Source: QHVT01 sp036389275 (lineage in GTDB: Bacteria > Acidobacteriota > Thermoanaerobaculia > Gp7-AA8). Taken from it: a stretch of 64,000 nucleotides of DNA. Shown here piece after piece: positions 16,076 to 28,061 of this stretch (its first letter is position 1; each line of letters starts with the position of its first letter). The translations under genes were made by a program, and so were the position numbers. The notes below the pieces were generated by a model, which searched no databases, had not been told where the DNA came from, and was given only the letters and a program-made list of their open reading frames with translations. The stretch covers positions 1 through 64,000 of the forward strand of contig DASVQE010000059.1 in assembly GCA_036389275.1 (NCBI GenBank), written 5' to 3'.

Positions 16076-18201
16076 ACGCGCACCAATATACCGGCGAAGG
16101 CAATCGCCAGCGCCGCGAGCGAAATGGCCCGGCCGCGGGTGAAGGATTCGGGAAGGTAGACCAGGCGGAGGCGATGGCGTCCCGCCGGCACATGCACTCC
16201 GAGAAAAGCGTGATCGGCAAAGTGCGTCTCGACGCGCCGTCCGTCGACGTAGGCGCGCCAACCGCGCCAGGCGGTGTTGGAGATCACCACCCAGCCGGGA
16301 TTCTGCAGATTCACGTCGAAGTCTTTGTTGTCGCGCGTGGTGACGTCGCCCGGTCCGTTCGGAGCATCGTGCGGCGCGTAGAGATGCGTCTCGATGAAGG
16401 CCACCTCGCCAAAGTCCTGCACCGCTTTCATCGCCTCGAGCACGTTCGCTTCGTCGCGCTCGTAGCGCACCCGGCGCGGGACGAAGGCGCGCGGCAGCGC
16501 GTGCGGATTCTCGAGGACGCGCGTGCCGTCGACGATCGCGCGCACGTTCATCAGCGACAGGAACGGCCGCGAGGGATCGTCGATGCGGTTGAACCAGGCC
16601 GTCTGGAATTGCGACCAGAGCGGATAGGTCTGGGCCAGCCGCCGGTTGGTCATCGCCTCGTAGCCGCGCACGTCTTCCAGCCCGTACATGGCCGCGGTGT
16701 TCGGGACGAGGCTGAAGCCGACCGCGGCGACGCGTCCATCGCGCGGCAGCGCGTCGACGAGCGGCGTTCGCGGATAGAAGAGCTTTGGCGCAATGGCCGG
16801 ATAGATCGATCCATCGGCGTAGGTCCGCTGCAGCAGCAGGAGCGTCAGCGCGGCGAGGGCGACGTGACGCGTGCGAAGAAAGGCGCAGAGCGCCAGCAGC
16901 GGCAACGCTTCGCAGGCGATGGTGCGCACGTCGCCGCGGCTGGCCAGGAGCATCGCCGCTGCACCGGTGACCGCGCAGATGGCCATCACCCGACTATTCA
17001 TCGCGTCGATAGTGAGTGCAGCCAATATTGATACGGCAAATACTGCGGCGAAGGCCAGCCGCTCGTTGATGGCGATGTCGAAGAGCGGCAGCGCGTGCAG
17101 CAGATGCGCGACCGGCTTCAATCCGAACGTCGCGCAGAGCGCAACACCCGCGAGCGCGCTGAAGAACCACGTCTCCCGCCGCCGCGCCGCGAACGGCGCC
17201 GCGAGCGCCAGCGCAAACACGATGCTGCCGGCGCGCGCCGACAGCGGATCATCCGCCTCGGCGAACGGCAGAAACGTCCTGGCGATGCGCGCGGCGCGCG
17301 TGGCCGGCGGCGCGAGCTGGTCGTAGCTGGTCGGCGCGTACAGATCGCGGCGGATGTCGTGCTCCACCGTCTGCGGTACCGCTTCGAGAAACGGCAGCAG
17401 GTAGACCGCCGTCAGCAGCAGCGCGGCGATCCCGGCAGCGAGCGCGACGCCGGCCGCGCGCCACGAGCGCGTCTCGAAGAAGCCGTACACCGCGCCGACG
17501 GCGACGATGTGCAACAGCGACTCCGGATGTCCGGCCACGATCACCAGCGCCAGGGCGATCGTCAGCAGCACGCCGTCGCGCCAGCGCGCCTCCCGACCGA
17601 CCGCGCGCGCGGCGAAGAGCACCAGCGGCAGCAGCGCCCACGCGCGGCCGAGCGGCCACCCGACGAAGAAGGCCAGCATGCCGCTGCACATGAATCCCGC
17701 CGCGGCCACGAGTGCCGCGCGTTCGCTGCAGCCGATCGCGCGCGCGAAGGCGAAGGTGCCATGCGCGGCGAGGAAGAAGGTGATCGTGGCGCCGAAGGTG
17801 AGCGCGAGCGGCAGCGGCAGCAGCAAGCAGAGCCACTGGAACGGATCGTAGACGGCCGGCTGCGCCGCCGCGGCCAGGATGTCGCCGCAGAGGATGGATG
17901 GATTCCAGAGCGGCCACTCGCCGCGCGCGAGCGACGCGCGCACCGCCTGCTGCCACGGGATGATCTGGCAGTGCAGATCCGAGAGCGCGCGGTTGTGCGG
18001 CGCGAGTCCGTTGCGGAACGGCTCGTACTGAAAGTGGAGATCGATCGGCGCGTAGACGCGATTGGTAAAGAGCGCGCGGCCGGTGAAGAGCATCGGCAGC
18101 AGCAGCAGCGCCAGCGCCGCCGCGCGCGAGAGCCGCTGCACGCACGCGCTCCAGACGTAGAGCAACGCCGACCCCACCAGGAGGAACCACAGCAGCGCCA
18201 T
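16051..18201 (-). CDS. YfhO-family polytopic membrane protein 2
   Basis: The product has about 716 residues and begins with a membrane helix (ALLWFLLVGSALLYVW). It is the closest paralogue of the next gene downstream. Shared motifs are NRVYAPIDLHFQYEPF, PLWNPSILCGDILAA, FFVGWPLGRAWALLPLVL, AGHPESLLHIVAVGAVYG, YGLEDVRGYEAMTNRRL, LPRAFVPRRVRYERDE and GWRAYVDGRRVETHFADHAF. The last block probably folds as a beta-rich extracytoplasmic domain. I used ATG 18201; a TTG at 18222 directly abuts the divergent sulfite oxidase start. It overlaps YfhO 1, so the two form an operon. A GT-C-like envelope glycosylation role is inferred. Confidence 0.9.
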   Translation of the reverse strand: MALLWFLLVGSALLYVWSACVQRLSRAAALALLLLPMLFTGRALFTNRVYAPIDLHFQYEPFRNGLAPHNRALSDLHCQIIPWQQAVRASLARGEWPLWNPSILCGDILAAAAQPAVYDPFQWLCLLLPLPLALTFGATITFFLAAHGTFAFARAIGCSERAALVAAAGFMCSGMLAFFVGWPLGRAWALLPLVLFAARAVGREARWRDGVLLTIALALVIVAGHPESLLHIVAVGAVYGFFETRSWRAAGVALAAGIAALLLTAVYLLPFLEAVPQTVEHDIRRDLYAPTSYDQLAPPATRAARIARTFLPFAEADDPLSARAGSIVFALALAAPFAARRRETWFFSALAGVALCATFGLKPVAHLLHALPLFDIAINERLAFAAVFAVSILAALTIDAMNSRVMAICAVTGAAAMLLASRGDVRTIACEALPLLALCAFLRTRHVALAALTLLLLQRTYADGSIYPAIAPKLFYPRTPLVDALPRDGRVAAVGFSLVPNTAAMYGLEDVRGYEAMTNRRLAQTYPLWSQFQTAWFNRIDDPSRPFLSLMNVRAIVDGTRVLENPHALPRAFVPRRVRYERDEANVLEAMKAVQDFGEVAFIETHLYAPHDAPNGPGDVTTRDNKDFDVNLQNPGWVVISNTAWRGWRAYVDGRRVETHFADHAFLGVHVPAGRHRLRLVYLPESFTRGRAISLAALAIAFAGILVRVCRPSSST

Positions 18202-18221
18202 CGCCGCGTACACTACCTTCA

Positions 18222-19337
18222 ATGGACCGCCGTACGTTCCTCCGTTACTCCGCGCTGGCCACCTTCGCGCCGGCCGCGGTGCTCGCCGCCACGCAGCCGC
18301 GCATGCTGCAGATGAACGGCTATCCGATCAACGCCGAGACGCCGCTCGACCTCCTCACCGATTACCTCACGCCCATCGAGCTCTTCTTCGTCCGCAGCCA
18401 TTGGGTGCCGCGCATGCCCGACCTCAAGACGTGGCGGCTCACCATCGACGGCGAAGTGAATCGGCCGCTGACGCTCACGATCGCGGAGCTCAAGAAACTG
18501 CCGCGCGCCGAGGTGACGTGCGTGCTGCAGTGCTCCGGCAATGGACGGGCGTTGCACTCGCCGGCGCTGCCGGGCGTGCAGTGGCGTTACGGCGCGGTCG
18601 GCAATGCGCGCTGGAGCGGCGTGCGCGTGAAGGACGTGCTGGCGCGCGCCGGCGTGAAAAGCAGCGCGCGGCATCTGGGGATGTTCGGCAGCGACGATCC
18701 GCCGGGCAAGGTGCCGCCGTTTCATCGCAGCATCGAGCTGGCCAAGGCGCTCGACGACTGCATCCTCGCGTACGAGATGAACGGCCAGCCGCTGCCGCCG
18801 CAGCATGGCGCGCCGCTGCGGCTCGTCGCGCCCGGCTGGGCCGGCGATCACTGGATGAAGTGGCTGGTGCGCCTCGCGCCGTCCGCCGCGCCGGTGACCG
18901 GCTTCTACATGGACACCGCGTATCGCTGGCCGAACGCGCCCGGCGCGCCCGGCGTGACATTCAAGCCGGAAGAGATGCATCCGGTGACGGAGCTCGCCGT
19001 GAAATCGAACATCACTACCGCGCCGCCCAAAGCGCGCGTCGGCACGCCCGTCGAGATCCGCGGCTTCGCCTTCTCCGGCGCGCCCGACATCGCCAAGGTC
19101 GAGGTGAGCGACGACGACGGCAAGACCTGGCGCGCGGCCACGCTCGACGCGCGTCACTCGCCGCACGCCTGGCGGCTCTGGTCGTTCCGCTGGACGCCGC
19201 GCCGCCGCGGAACCGCGCGCCTGGTCGCCCGCGCCACCGACAGCCGCGGCGCCGCCCAGGCGCGCGAGGCCGTCTGGAACCAGTCCGGCTACCTCTTCAA
19301 CGCCTGGCACTCCGTCTCGATCGAGGTGACGGCATGA
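18222..19337 (+). CDS. Sulfite oxidase-type molybdopterin enzyme (SorA-like)
   Basis: The product has 371 residues with a twin-arginine signal (DRRTFLRYSALATFAPAA). The oxidoreductase molybdopterin domain spans about 45-230; the Mo-ligating Cys is Cys104 in VTCVLQCSGNGR. GAPLRLVAPGWAGDHWMKWL is a typical second signature. Residues 250-371 are the Mo-co dimerisation (Ig-like) domain. The enzyme would oxidise sulfite, or a related thio-oxyanion, in the periplasm. The next gene encodes a monohaem cytochrome c overlapping its stop, as in SorAB sulfite dehydrogenases, where electrons pass to cytochrome c. A TACACT box ends 7 bases before the ATG. Confidence 0.93.
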   Translation: MDRRTFLRYSALATFAPAAVLAATQPRMLQMNGYPINAETPLDLLTDYLTPIELFFVRSHWVPRMPDLKTWRLTIDGEVNRPLTLTIAELKKLPRAEVTCVLQCSGNGRALHSPALPGVQWRYGAVGNARWSGVRVKDVLARAGVKSSARHLGMFGSDDPPGKVPPFHRSIELAKALDDCILAYEMNGQPLPPQHGAPLRLVAPGWAGDHWMKWLVRLAPSAAPVTGFYMDTAYRWPNAPGAPGVTFKPEEMHPVTELAVKSNITTAPPKARVGTPVEIRGFAFSGAPDIAKVEVSDDDGKTWRAATLDARHSPHAWRLWSFRWTPRRRGTARLVARATDSRGAAQAREAVWNQSGYLFNAWHSVSIEVTA

Positions 19338-19636
19338 CCACTCTCCTCGCCATCCTCTTCGCCGTCCTCCCACTCCTCGGCACGCAGTTCAAGCAGCTCC
19401 CCAATGCAAAAGGCCGCGCCGAAACCGAAGCCGCCTGCTACGCCTGCCACTCCGCCGACCTCCTCGCCCAGCAACGCCTCACGGAAAAGCAGTGGACCGC
19501 AACGGTCGACAAAATGATCCGCTGGGGCGCCACCGTCCCACCCGACCAGAAGGCACTGATCGTCGGCTACCTCGCCTCGCACTTTGGCCCGGAGAACCGA
19601 TTCACGCCGACGGTGACGAGGCCGGTCGGGAAGTAG
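19334..19636 (+). CDS. Monohaem c-type cytochrome (SorB-like)
   Basis: The product is a 100-residue protein with a short signal sequence (TTLLAILFAVLPLLG) and one haem c motif, CYACH (Cys35, Cys38, His39). Met61 in TVDKMIRWGA is the probable sixth ligand. The C-terminal helix IVGYLASHFGPENRF is typical of small class I cytochromes. The ATG overlaps the stop of the molybdopterin enzyme gene (ATGA), so the two are coupled. It is the likely electron acceptor of that enzyme in the periplasm. Confidence 0.9.
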   Translation: MTTLLAILFAVLPLLGTQFKQLPNAKGRAETEAACYACHSADLLAQQRLTEKQWTATVDKMIRWGATVPPDQKALIVGYLASHFGPENRFTPTVTRPVGK

Positions 19637-19652
19637 GGAGTTCGTCATTGCG

Positions 19653-20750
19653 CGTGGGCAGCGCCCGTCGCGAGTAACCCGTTCACCGTTCACCGCGCGC
19701 TGCTGCAGCGGTAATCGTCCCGGAAACGCGATCATCATCACGCCGCAACGCCCACGATGACGCGGCTCCTCGGCGAGTAACCCATTCATCGTTGGCCGCG
19801 CGCCTCCGCACGATCATCGTCGCGGATAGGCGATCGTCGTCACGCCGCAACGCCCACGATGACGCGGCTCGTCGGCAAGCAACGCGTTCACGTTCGTCGT
19901 GCTTCAGCACGATCACCGTCTGGAAGCGCGATCATCGGTACGCCGCAAGGCGAAGGATGCCGCGGCTCGTTGCGAGAACCCGTTCATCGTCCCTCGCGCA
20001 ACGATCATCGCCGTGGAAACCCGATCATCGTCACGCCGCAATGCCGACGATAACGCCGCCGTCGGCAGGCAAACGGTTCATCGTTCATCCTTCATCGTTC
20101 ATCGTGCCTCGGCACGATCGTCGTCGCGGCAACGCGATCATAACCCCTTCATCGTTCACCGCGCGCCTCCGCACGATCATCGTGGCCGCAACGCGATGAT
20201 CGTCACACCGCAGCGCACACGATGACGCTGCCCGCCGGCAGGCACGCCGTTCATCGTTCATCCTTTCATCGTTCATCGTGCCTTGGCACGATCATCGTCT
20301 CGGTAGCCGCGATCATCGCCACGCTGCAACGGCCACAATGACGCGCCCGTCGGCGAGTAATCGTTCATCGTTCACCGCGCGCCTCCGCACGACCATCGTC
20401 GCCGCAACGCGATCATCGTCACGCCACAACGCTCACGATGACGCGGCGCGTCGGCGAGTACCCCGTTCATCGTTCATCGCGCGCGCACGATCATCGCCGT
20501 GGAACCCGACCATCGTCACGCCGCAATGCCCACGATGACGCGGCGTCGGCAGGCAACCCGTTCACGTTCATCGTGCCTCCGCACGATCTCGTCTCGGAAG
20601 CGCGATCATCGTCACGCCGCACCGTTCACGATGACTCGGCGCAGTCCGCAAGTACCCCGCTCATCGTTCGTCGTGCGCCTCCGCACGATCATCGTCGGGT
20701 AACGCGATCATCGTCACGCTCCGACACCCACGATGACGCGGCCGGTCAGC
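19653..20750. repeat. Array of about eleven degenerate ~98-bp tandem repeats
   Basis: This 1.1-kb stretch has no credible gene; the arginine/serine-rich frames through it are repeat shadows and the unit length is not a multiple of three. CACGATGACGCGG-like cores recur near 19753, 19855, 19951, 20045, 20218, 20333, 20434, 20531, 20627 and 20729, with a truncated unit near 20140. Each unit has GTTCATC heptamers, the dyad ACGATCATCGT, and a hairpin TCATCGT-N15-ACGATGA. CTCGTCGGCGAG and a GAGTAACCC-like end follow. It lies downstream of the cytochrome gene and downstream of YfhO 3, between convergent genes. Function unknown. Confidence 0.88.
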
Positions 20751-20757
20751 CACCGTT

Positions 20758-20792
20758 CCTCATCCCTCGCCCCTCATCCCTCACTCCTCCTC
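20758..20792. repeat. CCTCATC heptamer repeats
   Basis: Five perfect-register heptamers, CCTCATC, CCTCGCC, CCTCATC, CCTCACT and CCTCCTC, run from 20758 to 20792. They border the repeat array and overlap the last codons of the opposed YfhO 3 gene. Confidence 0.75.
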
Positions 20793-23134
20793 CGCCGGAT
20801 CACGACCATCACCACCACCAACCCCACCATCGTCACCCCACTAACCCAAGCCCCGACCGTGAACGCCGCCGGCCAATACACCAGCCGCAGCGTGTGCCGT
20901 CCCTGCGGCACGTACGCGCCGAGGAACGCGTGATTCGCGTAGCGGATCGGCGCGGGCTGCCCGTCGATCGTTGCGCGCCAGCCGTTCCACGCCGTCTCCG
21001 AGATCACCACCCAACCGGCGCGCTGCATGGTCGCCTCGACGTGCAGCTCGCCGAGGTGCGGCACGCGTGTCGTGGCGGTGCCGGGCCCGTTCGGCAGCTC
21101 CATCGACGTAGAGCTGCGGCGCTCGATCCAACTGAGCTCGCCGAAATCCTTCGCGGTCTTCAACTGCTCGAGCGTCTCCGCCGGCGACTCCATCACCCGC
21201 ACCCGTTTCGGCACGAACGCGCGCGGCAGCACGCGGCCGTTCTCGAAAATCTGCGTCCGCTCCGTCCCCGGCACCTTCGTCCAACCTTCCGGCGGATGCG
21301 CCACCCACGGCGCCACGGCGAAGCGCACGTTCATCATCGAGAGGAACGGGCTGGTCAGATCGTCCACGCGGTTGAACCACACTCCTTGCGGAATCGACCA
21401 GAGCGGCACCGTCTCCTTCATCCGCCGCAGGGTCATGGCCTGATAGCCGCGCACATCCTCGAGGTCGTACATCGTGGCCAGATTCGGGATGAGCGTCATT
21501 TCCATCCCGACGATGCGGTACGGCTCGGGCGACTTCGGGAAATGGCGGAAGTAATCGATCTTCGGGTAGAAGACCGCCGCGTCGAGCGTCGGGTAGAGAT
21601 TTCCCGACTCTACCGTGCGTTGCGCGACGACGAGCAGCAGCAGGGCGATGGCCGTTTTCTGCGAGCGTCCGAAGAGTGCGATCGCACCGGCGGCGAGCGG
21701 CGCGCCGATGAGGATGGCCGACTCGCGGGTGAGGAACTCCGCCGGCAAGCCGATCTCGCGCATGCGCGGCCAGGCGTTGGCCACCGCCAGTGCGAGCACA
21801 GCCGCGGTACCGATCGCCGTGATGACTGCGGCGCGCCGTTCGAGCGCTTCCACGCCGAGCGCCGCCAGCATGCTGATCCCGAGTGCCGCCGCCACCACCA
21901 GCCGCCCGTTGAGGGCGATGTCGAACAGCGGCAGCGCGCCGAGCGCGTCGGCGAACGGCGGCGTCTCCGCGCCGAGCAAATAGCCGCCGATCGCCAGCGC
22001 CAGCGCCACCCACTTGATCCGCGCGCGCGAGCGCCACAGTCCGAGCGCGGCCAGCGCCAGCGCCGCCGAGCCGCAGTAGCCGCTCTCCGGCGGCGGCGCG
22101 TACGGCAGGAGCTGCGGCCACTCCGACTGCGGCGAGCCCTGCACGAACGGCACGAGCTGCGCCTCCAGCCGCGAGAGCGCCGTCGGCAGCGGCACCGACT
22201 TGCGGATCTTCGCGTAGTAGGCCTCGCGAAACCAGTGCTCGTGCGTGTGCGGCAGCGCCTCTACGATCGGTAGAAAGTAGATCGCCGAGATCAGCAGCGC
22301 GGCGATGCCCGCGCCCGTGCCGAGAATCGCCGAGCGCACCAGGCCGCGTCCGCGCAACACCCAAAGCTCGCCCGCCGCCCAAAGCAGGCCGATGGCCACG
22401 ATGTGCAGCGCGCTCTCCGGATGTCCGTTGAGCAGCATCATCAGAAAGGCGATCGTCAGGATGATCGGGCCGCGGAGTGTTAGCCGCTCTTCACGCGCCG
22501 AGTCGCGGAGGGTCCGCCGCACGCCGAGGAGCACCAGCGGCATCCAGAAAAGCGTCGAGGTGATCACCCACTCGAGCCAGAACACCAGGAACATCGAGAA
22601 GGTCCAGATCGCCGCGCCGACGAGCGACGGCAGCTCGTCGCGGCCGAGCTCGCGAAGGAAGAGGAACATCAGCAGCGCGCCGTAGAAGAACGTCATCGCC
22701 GCCAGGTAGGTGAGGCTCGTCGCCATCGGCAGCAGAAGGCTGAGCAGGAAGAGCGGCTCGAACGGCGTCGGCTGCGCGGCCGCGCCGAGGATGTCGCCGC
22801 AGTAGAGCGATGGATTCCAGAGCGCGAGCTCGCCGCGCGAGTACGCGCGGCGCACCGCGTACTTCCACGGGATGTTGAGGCAGTAGACGTCGGAGAGGAG
22901 GCCGTTGTGCAGCCGGTCGAGGTGCAGCTCGCGACGGTTCCACGACAGCGGCTCGTTGGCGAAAGCGAGGTCGACCGGCGCATAGACGCGCCCGGTGAAG
23001 AGCGCCCGCCCGGTGAAGGCCAGCGGCAGCACGACGAGCGCGACCATCACCCACCGCCGCATCGGCGTGACGCACTGATGCGCCAGCCAGACGCACGCCG
23101 CGGCGGTGACAAAGTAGAGAAGCGCCGTCGTCAC
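20774..23134 (-). CDS. YfhO-family polytopic membrane protein 3
   Basis: The product has 786 residues and a GTG start. It has roughly 12-13 transmembrane helices and the same landmarks as YfhO 1 and 2: GRVYAPVDLAFANEPLSW, LALWNPSLYCGDILGAAAQP, LNGHPESALHIVAIGLLW, YDLEDVRGYQAMTLRRMKE, VLPRAFVPKRVRV, GWRATIDGQPAPIRYANHAF. It is more diverged than the adjacent pair and is separated from them by the sulfite oxidase genes and the repeat array. Its C-terminus is a membrane helix followed by a basic tail (VIRRRRSEG). Envelope polysaccharide or lipid glycosylation is inferred from the family. Confidence 0.9.
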   Translation of the reverse strand: MTTALLYFVTAAACVWLAHQCVTPMRRWVMVALVVLPLAFTGRALFTGRVYAPVDLAFANEPLSWNRRELHLDRLHNGLLSDVYCLNIPWKYAVRRAYSRGELALWNPSLYCGDILGAAAQPTPFEPLFLLSLLLPMATSLTYLAAMTFFYGALLMFLFLRELGRDELPSLVGAAIWTFSMFLVFWLEWVITSTLFWMPLVLLGVRRTLRDSAREERLTLRGPIILTIAFLMMLLNGHPESALHIVAIGLLWAAGELWVLRGRGLVRSAILGTGAGIAALLISAIYFLPIVEALPHTHEHWFREAYYAKIRKSVPLPTALSRLEAQLVPFVQGSPQSEWPQLLPYAPPPESGYCGSAALALAALGLWRSRARIKWVALALAIGGYLLGAETPPFADALGALPLFDIALNGRLVVAAALGISMLAALGVEALERRAAVITAIGTAAVLALAVANAWPRMREIGLPAEFLTRESAILIGAPLAAGAIALFGRSQKTAIALLLLVVAQRTVESGNLYPTLDAAVFYPKIDYFRHFPKSPEPYRIVGMEMTLIPNLATMYDLEDVRGYQAMTLRRMKETVPLWSIPQGVWFNRVDDLTSPFLSMMNVRFAVAPWVAHPPEGWTKVPGTERTQIFENGRVLPRAFVPKRVRVMESPAETLEQLKTAKDFGELSWIERRSSTSMELPNGPGTATTRVPHLGELHVEATMQRAGWVVISETAWNGWRATIDGQPAPIRYANHAFLGAYVPQGRHTLRLVYWPAAFTVGAWVSGVTMVGLVVVMVVIRRRRSEG

Positions 23135-23214
23135 GAACGCGGAGTGTACGAGAGAACGTCACCCGCCGTCGTCTACTCCGTGTAGCGCGGGAACACGCGC
23201 GAACCGCCCGGAGT

Positions 23215-23220
23215 TAGATT
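23215..23220 (+). promoter_or_regulatory. -10-like box before uvrA
   Basis: TAGATT ends 8 bases before the uvrA ATG. There is no Shine-Dalgarno sequence and no convincing -35 box. It matches the box at the VOC gene, which also nearly touches its start codon. Confidence 0.35.
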
Positions 23221-23228
23221 GGTTCCTC

Positions 23229-26084
<2,856 letters not shown>

Positions 26085-26314
26085 GGGTCGAACAGCGACC
26101 GCGCCTCTTCGTGAACACGCGTGAAGCACTCGGCGCCAGTTGCGCCGTCGAACACCGCGGCGAAGACTATGACGCGGCACGGAAGCGCGCCGCCAGCGCG
26201 CAGCTGAGCGGCTCCGCCGCATCGCGACTTCGACCAACAAGGACGGATCGACGCTAGTGGCTTCCTTCGGCGCGGCGGCGTACGCGACAACGTCGCAAGG
26301 TCCGTTGTCGCTCA

Positions 26315-27319
26315 TCACGAATCCCTCGCCGCCGCATCCTCCGCGGCGCAGTCGATGGCGGCTTCCTTTGCCTCGACCATGTTCGGGTCGGCGTTCTTGT
26401 TCGCGGTCTTGCTCGGGACCGCCGGCGCGGCGCCGGGGAGGTTTTGGTTTTTGCGGGAGCCGAAGGTTAGGGCGTAGGCCCAGGTGAATTCGGCGCCTAG
26501 GAGGAAGATCTGGGCGGAGTAGTAGACCCAGATCATGGCCATGACGAGGGAACCCGCGGCGCCGAAGCCGGAGGTGACGCCGCTTCGGCCGATGTAGATG
26601 CCGATGAGGGATTTGCCGATGGTGAAGAGGAGGGACGTGACGCTCGCGCCGATGAGGACGTCCGTCCAGGCGACTCTCGCGCGCGGCATGACTTTGTAGA
26701 TCATGGCGAAGACGGTGGTGGTGAGGAGGTAGCTGAAGAAGAGGTTGACGGCGGCGACGGTGGCTTGCCAGTCGGCGAAGCGCGGTCCCCAGATTTTTCC
26801 GAAGGCCGCGAGGGCGGCGCTGACGACGAGGGAGACCATCAGGAGAAAGCTGATGCCGGCGATCGTGCCGAACGACAGGAGGCGCGCGCGCAGCAGGGTC
26901 CAGATGCCCATCCGGCGCCGCTTCGGAACGCGCCAGATGCGATCGAGCGAGTCCTGCAATTCGGCGAAGACGGAGGTCGCGGCGATGAGCAGCAGGAGCA
27001 GGCCGAAGATCGCGGCGGTCATGCTTTCGGCCGGCATGCTCGCGCTTTCGAGCAGCTTCTGCACGGCCTCGGCGCCCTCGCGGCCCATCAATCCCTGCAA
27101 CTGCGCGGCGATCTCGCCGCGCGCGGCTTCGACGCCGAAGATCATGCCGGCGAGCGAGATGACGATCAGCAGGAATGGCGCGATGGAGAGCATCGTGTAG
27201 TACGCGAGCGCCGCGCCCATGCTCTGCGCGTAATCGTCGATCCACGACGAGGCCGCGGCCTTCGTGAGCAGCCAGATGTTCCGGGCCGTCCTCACCACTC
27301 GATCGCGTTTTCCGGCCAT
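26315..27319 (-). CDS. YihY/UPF0761-family membrane protein
   Basis: The product is a 334-residue polytopic inner-membrane protein of the YihY (formerly 'ribonuclease BN') family. It has the diagnostic GAALAYYTMLSIAPFLLIVISLAGMIFG segment, six predicted transmembrane helices, the AELQDSLDRIWRVPKRR loop, and the end VYYSAQIFLLGAEFTWAYA. The last 50 residues are a cytoplasmic Ala/Asn/Glu-rich tail. The RNase assignment of the family was withdrawn long ago; its function is unknown. A 230-base stretch between it and uvrA holds no convincing gene. Confidence 0.95.
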   Translation of the reverse strand: MAGKRDRVVRTARNIWLLTKAAASSWIDDYAQSMGAALAYYTMLSIAPFLLIVISLAGMIFGVEAARGEIAAQLQGLMGREGAEAVQKLLESASMPAESMTAAIFGLLLLLIAATSVFAELQDSLDRIWRVPKRRRMGIWTLLRARLLSFGTIAGISFLLMVSLVVSAALAAFGKIWGPRFADWQATVAAVNLFFSYLLTTTVFAMIYKVMPRARVAWTDVLIGASVTSLLFTIGKSLIGIYIGRSGVTSGFGAAGSLVMAMIWVYYSAQIFLLGAEFTWAYALTFGSRKNQNLPGAAPAVPSKTANKNADPNMVEAKEAAIDCAAEDAAARDS

Positions 27320-27381
27320 GAGGAGAGTCTACGACCTGAGACTTGTCATCGACGGATTTCCGTAGGAAAGTCACCGCCGCG

Positions 27382-28011
27382 ATGCCGACCAAACTCTTCC
27401 TCCTGTCGCCGGCGAGTCTCAACGGTCTGCGCGCGAAGCAGCTCACGTCGCCGCGGGCGAAGTTCGACCTCGCGCAGCGGTATCGGACGGAGGCGGGTGT
27501 CGAGATCGGTGATGCGTTCACGTTTCTCTCGTCGCTCTACTTCCGCGGGAAGATGGTGTATGCGCGGCGGTTCGCGGTGCCGTCGCCGGTGATCGGCGGC
27601 GAAGGGATTTTCGTGATCACGTCGGGCTACGGCCTGGTGCCCCCGGACTGGCGGATGAACGAAGAGCGGCTGAAGCGGATGCGCAACATCGACGTCGATG
27701 TGTCGACGCGCAATTACGTGAAGCCGCTGCGCGAGCACGCCACGCTGATCGCGCGCGCGCTCGAGCCGGAGGAGGACGCGCAAGTGATCCTCCTCGGCAG
27801 CGTGGCCACCGGCAAGTACGTCGACGTGCTGCTGCCGGCGCTCGGGAACAAGCTGCGCTTTCCGGCGCTCTTCGCCGGCCTCGGCGACATGTCGCGCGGC
27901 GGGCTGATGCTGCGCGCGGCGCGCGCCGGGATCGAGCTCGCCTACACGACGCTCGACGCGCCGCGCCATCGCGCACCGGGCGGCAGCGGGAAGATGCCGT
28001 CGCTGGAGTGA
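27382..28011 (+). CDS. Conserved hypothetical protein
   Basis: The product has 209 residues from the ATG at 27382; an upstream frame start at 27343 is less likely. It is soluble with an alpha/beta pattern. Visible blocks are TKLFLLSPASLNGLRAKQL, YRTEAGVEIGDAFTFLSSLYF, GEGIFVITSGYGLVPPDWRM and EDAQVILLGSVATGKYVDVLLPAL, plus FAGLGDMSRGGLMLRAARAG near the end. The combination of a 'glossy' GLVPPD segment and a later G-S-x-A-T-x-K-Y strand reminds me of DUF6884-like proteins linked to modified-base or glycosylase-type folds, but I would not assign a function. It is divergent from the YihY gene and precedes an AraC regulator on the same strand. Confidence 0.8.
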   Translation: MPTKLFLLSPASLNGLRAKQLTSPRAKFDLAQRYRTEAGVEIGDAFTFLSSLYFRGKMVYARRFAVPSPVIGGEGIFVITSGYGLVPPDWRMNEERLKRMRNIDVDVSTRNYVKPLREHATLIARALEPEEDAQVILLGSVATGKYVDVLLPALGNKLRFPALFAGLGDMSRGGLMLRAARAGIELAYTTLDAPRHRAPGGSGKMPSLE

Positions 28012-28061
28012 TGCGCATTCGCTAACCGTTCGCGCGCCGTTGCGTCTAATCTCGCCGGACG

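Noticed and set aside
19653..20750. CRISPR array
   Set aside because: The repeats are long, degenerate and contiguous, with no constant 23-40-base repeat alternating with unique spacers and no cas genes nearby.
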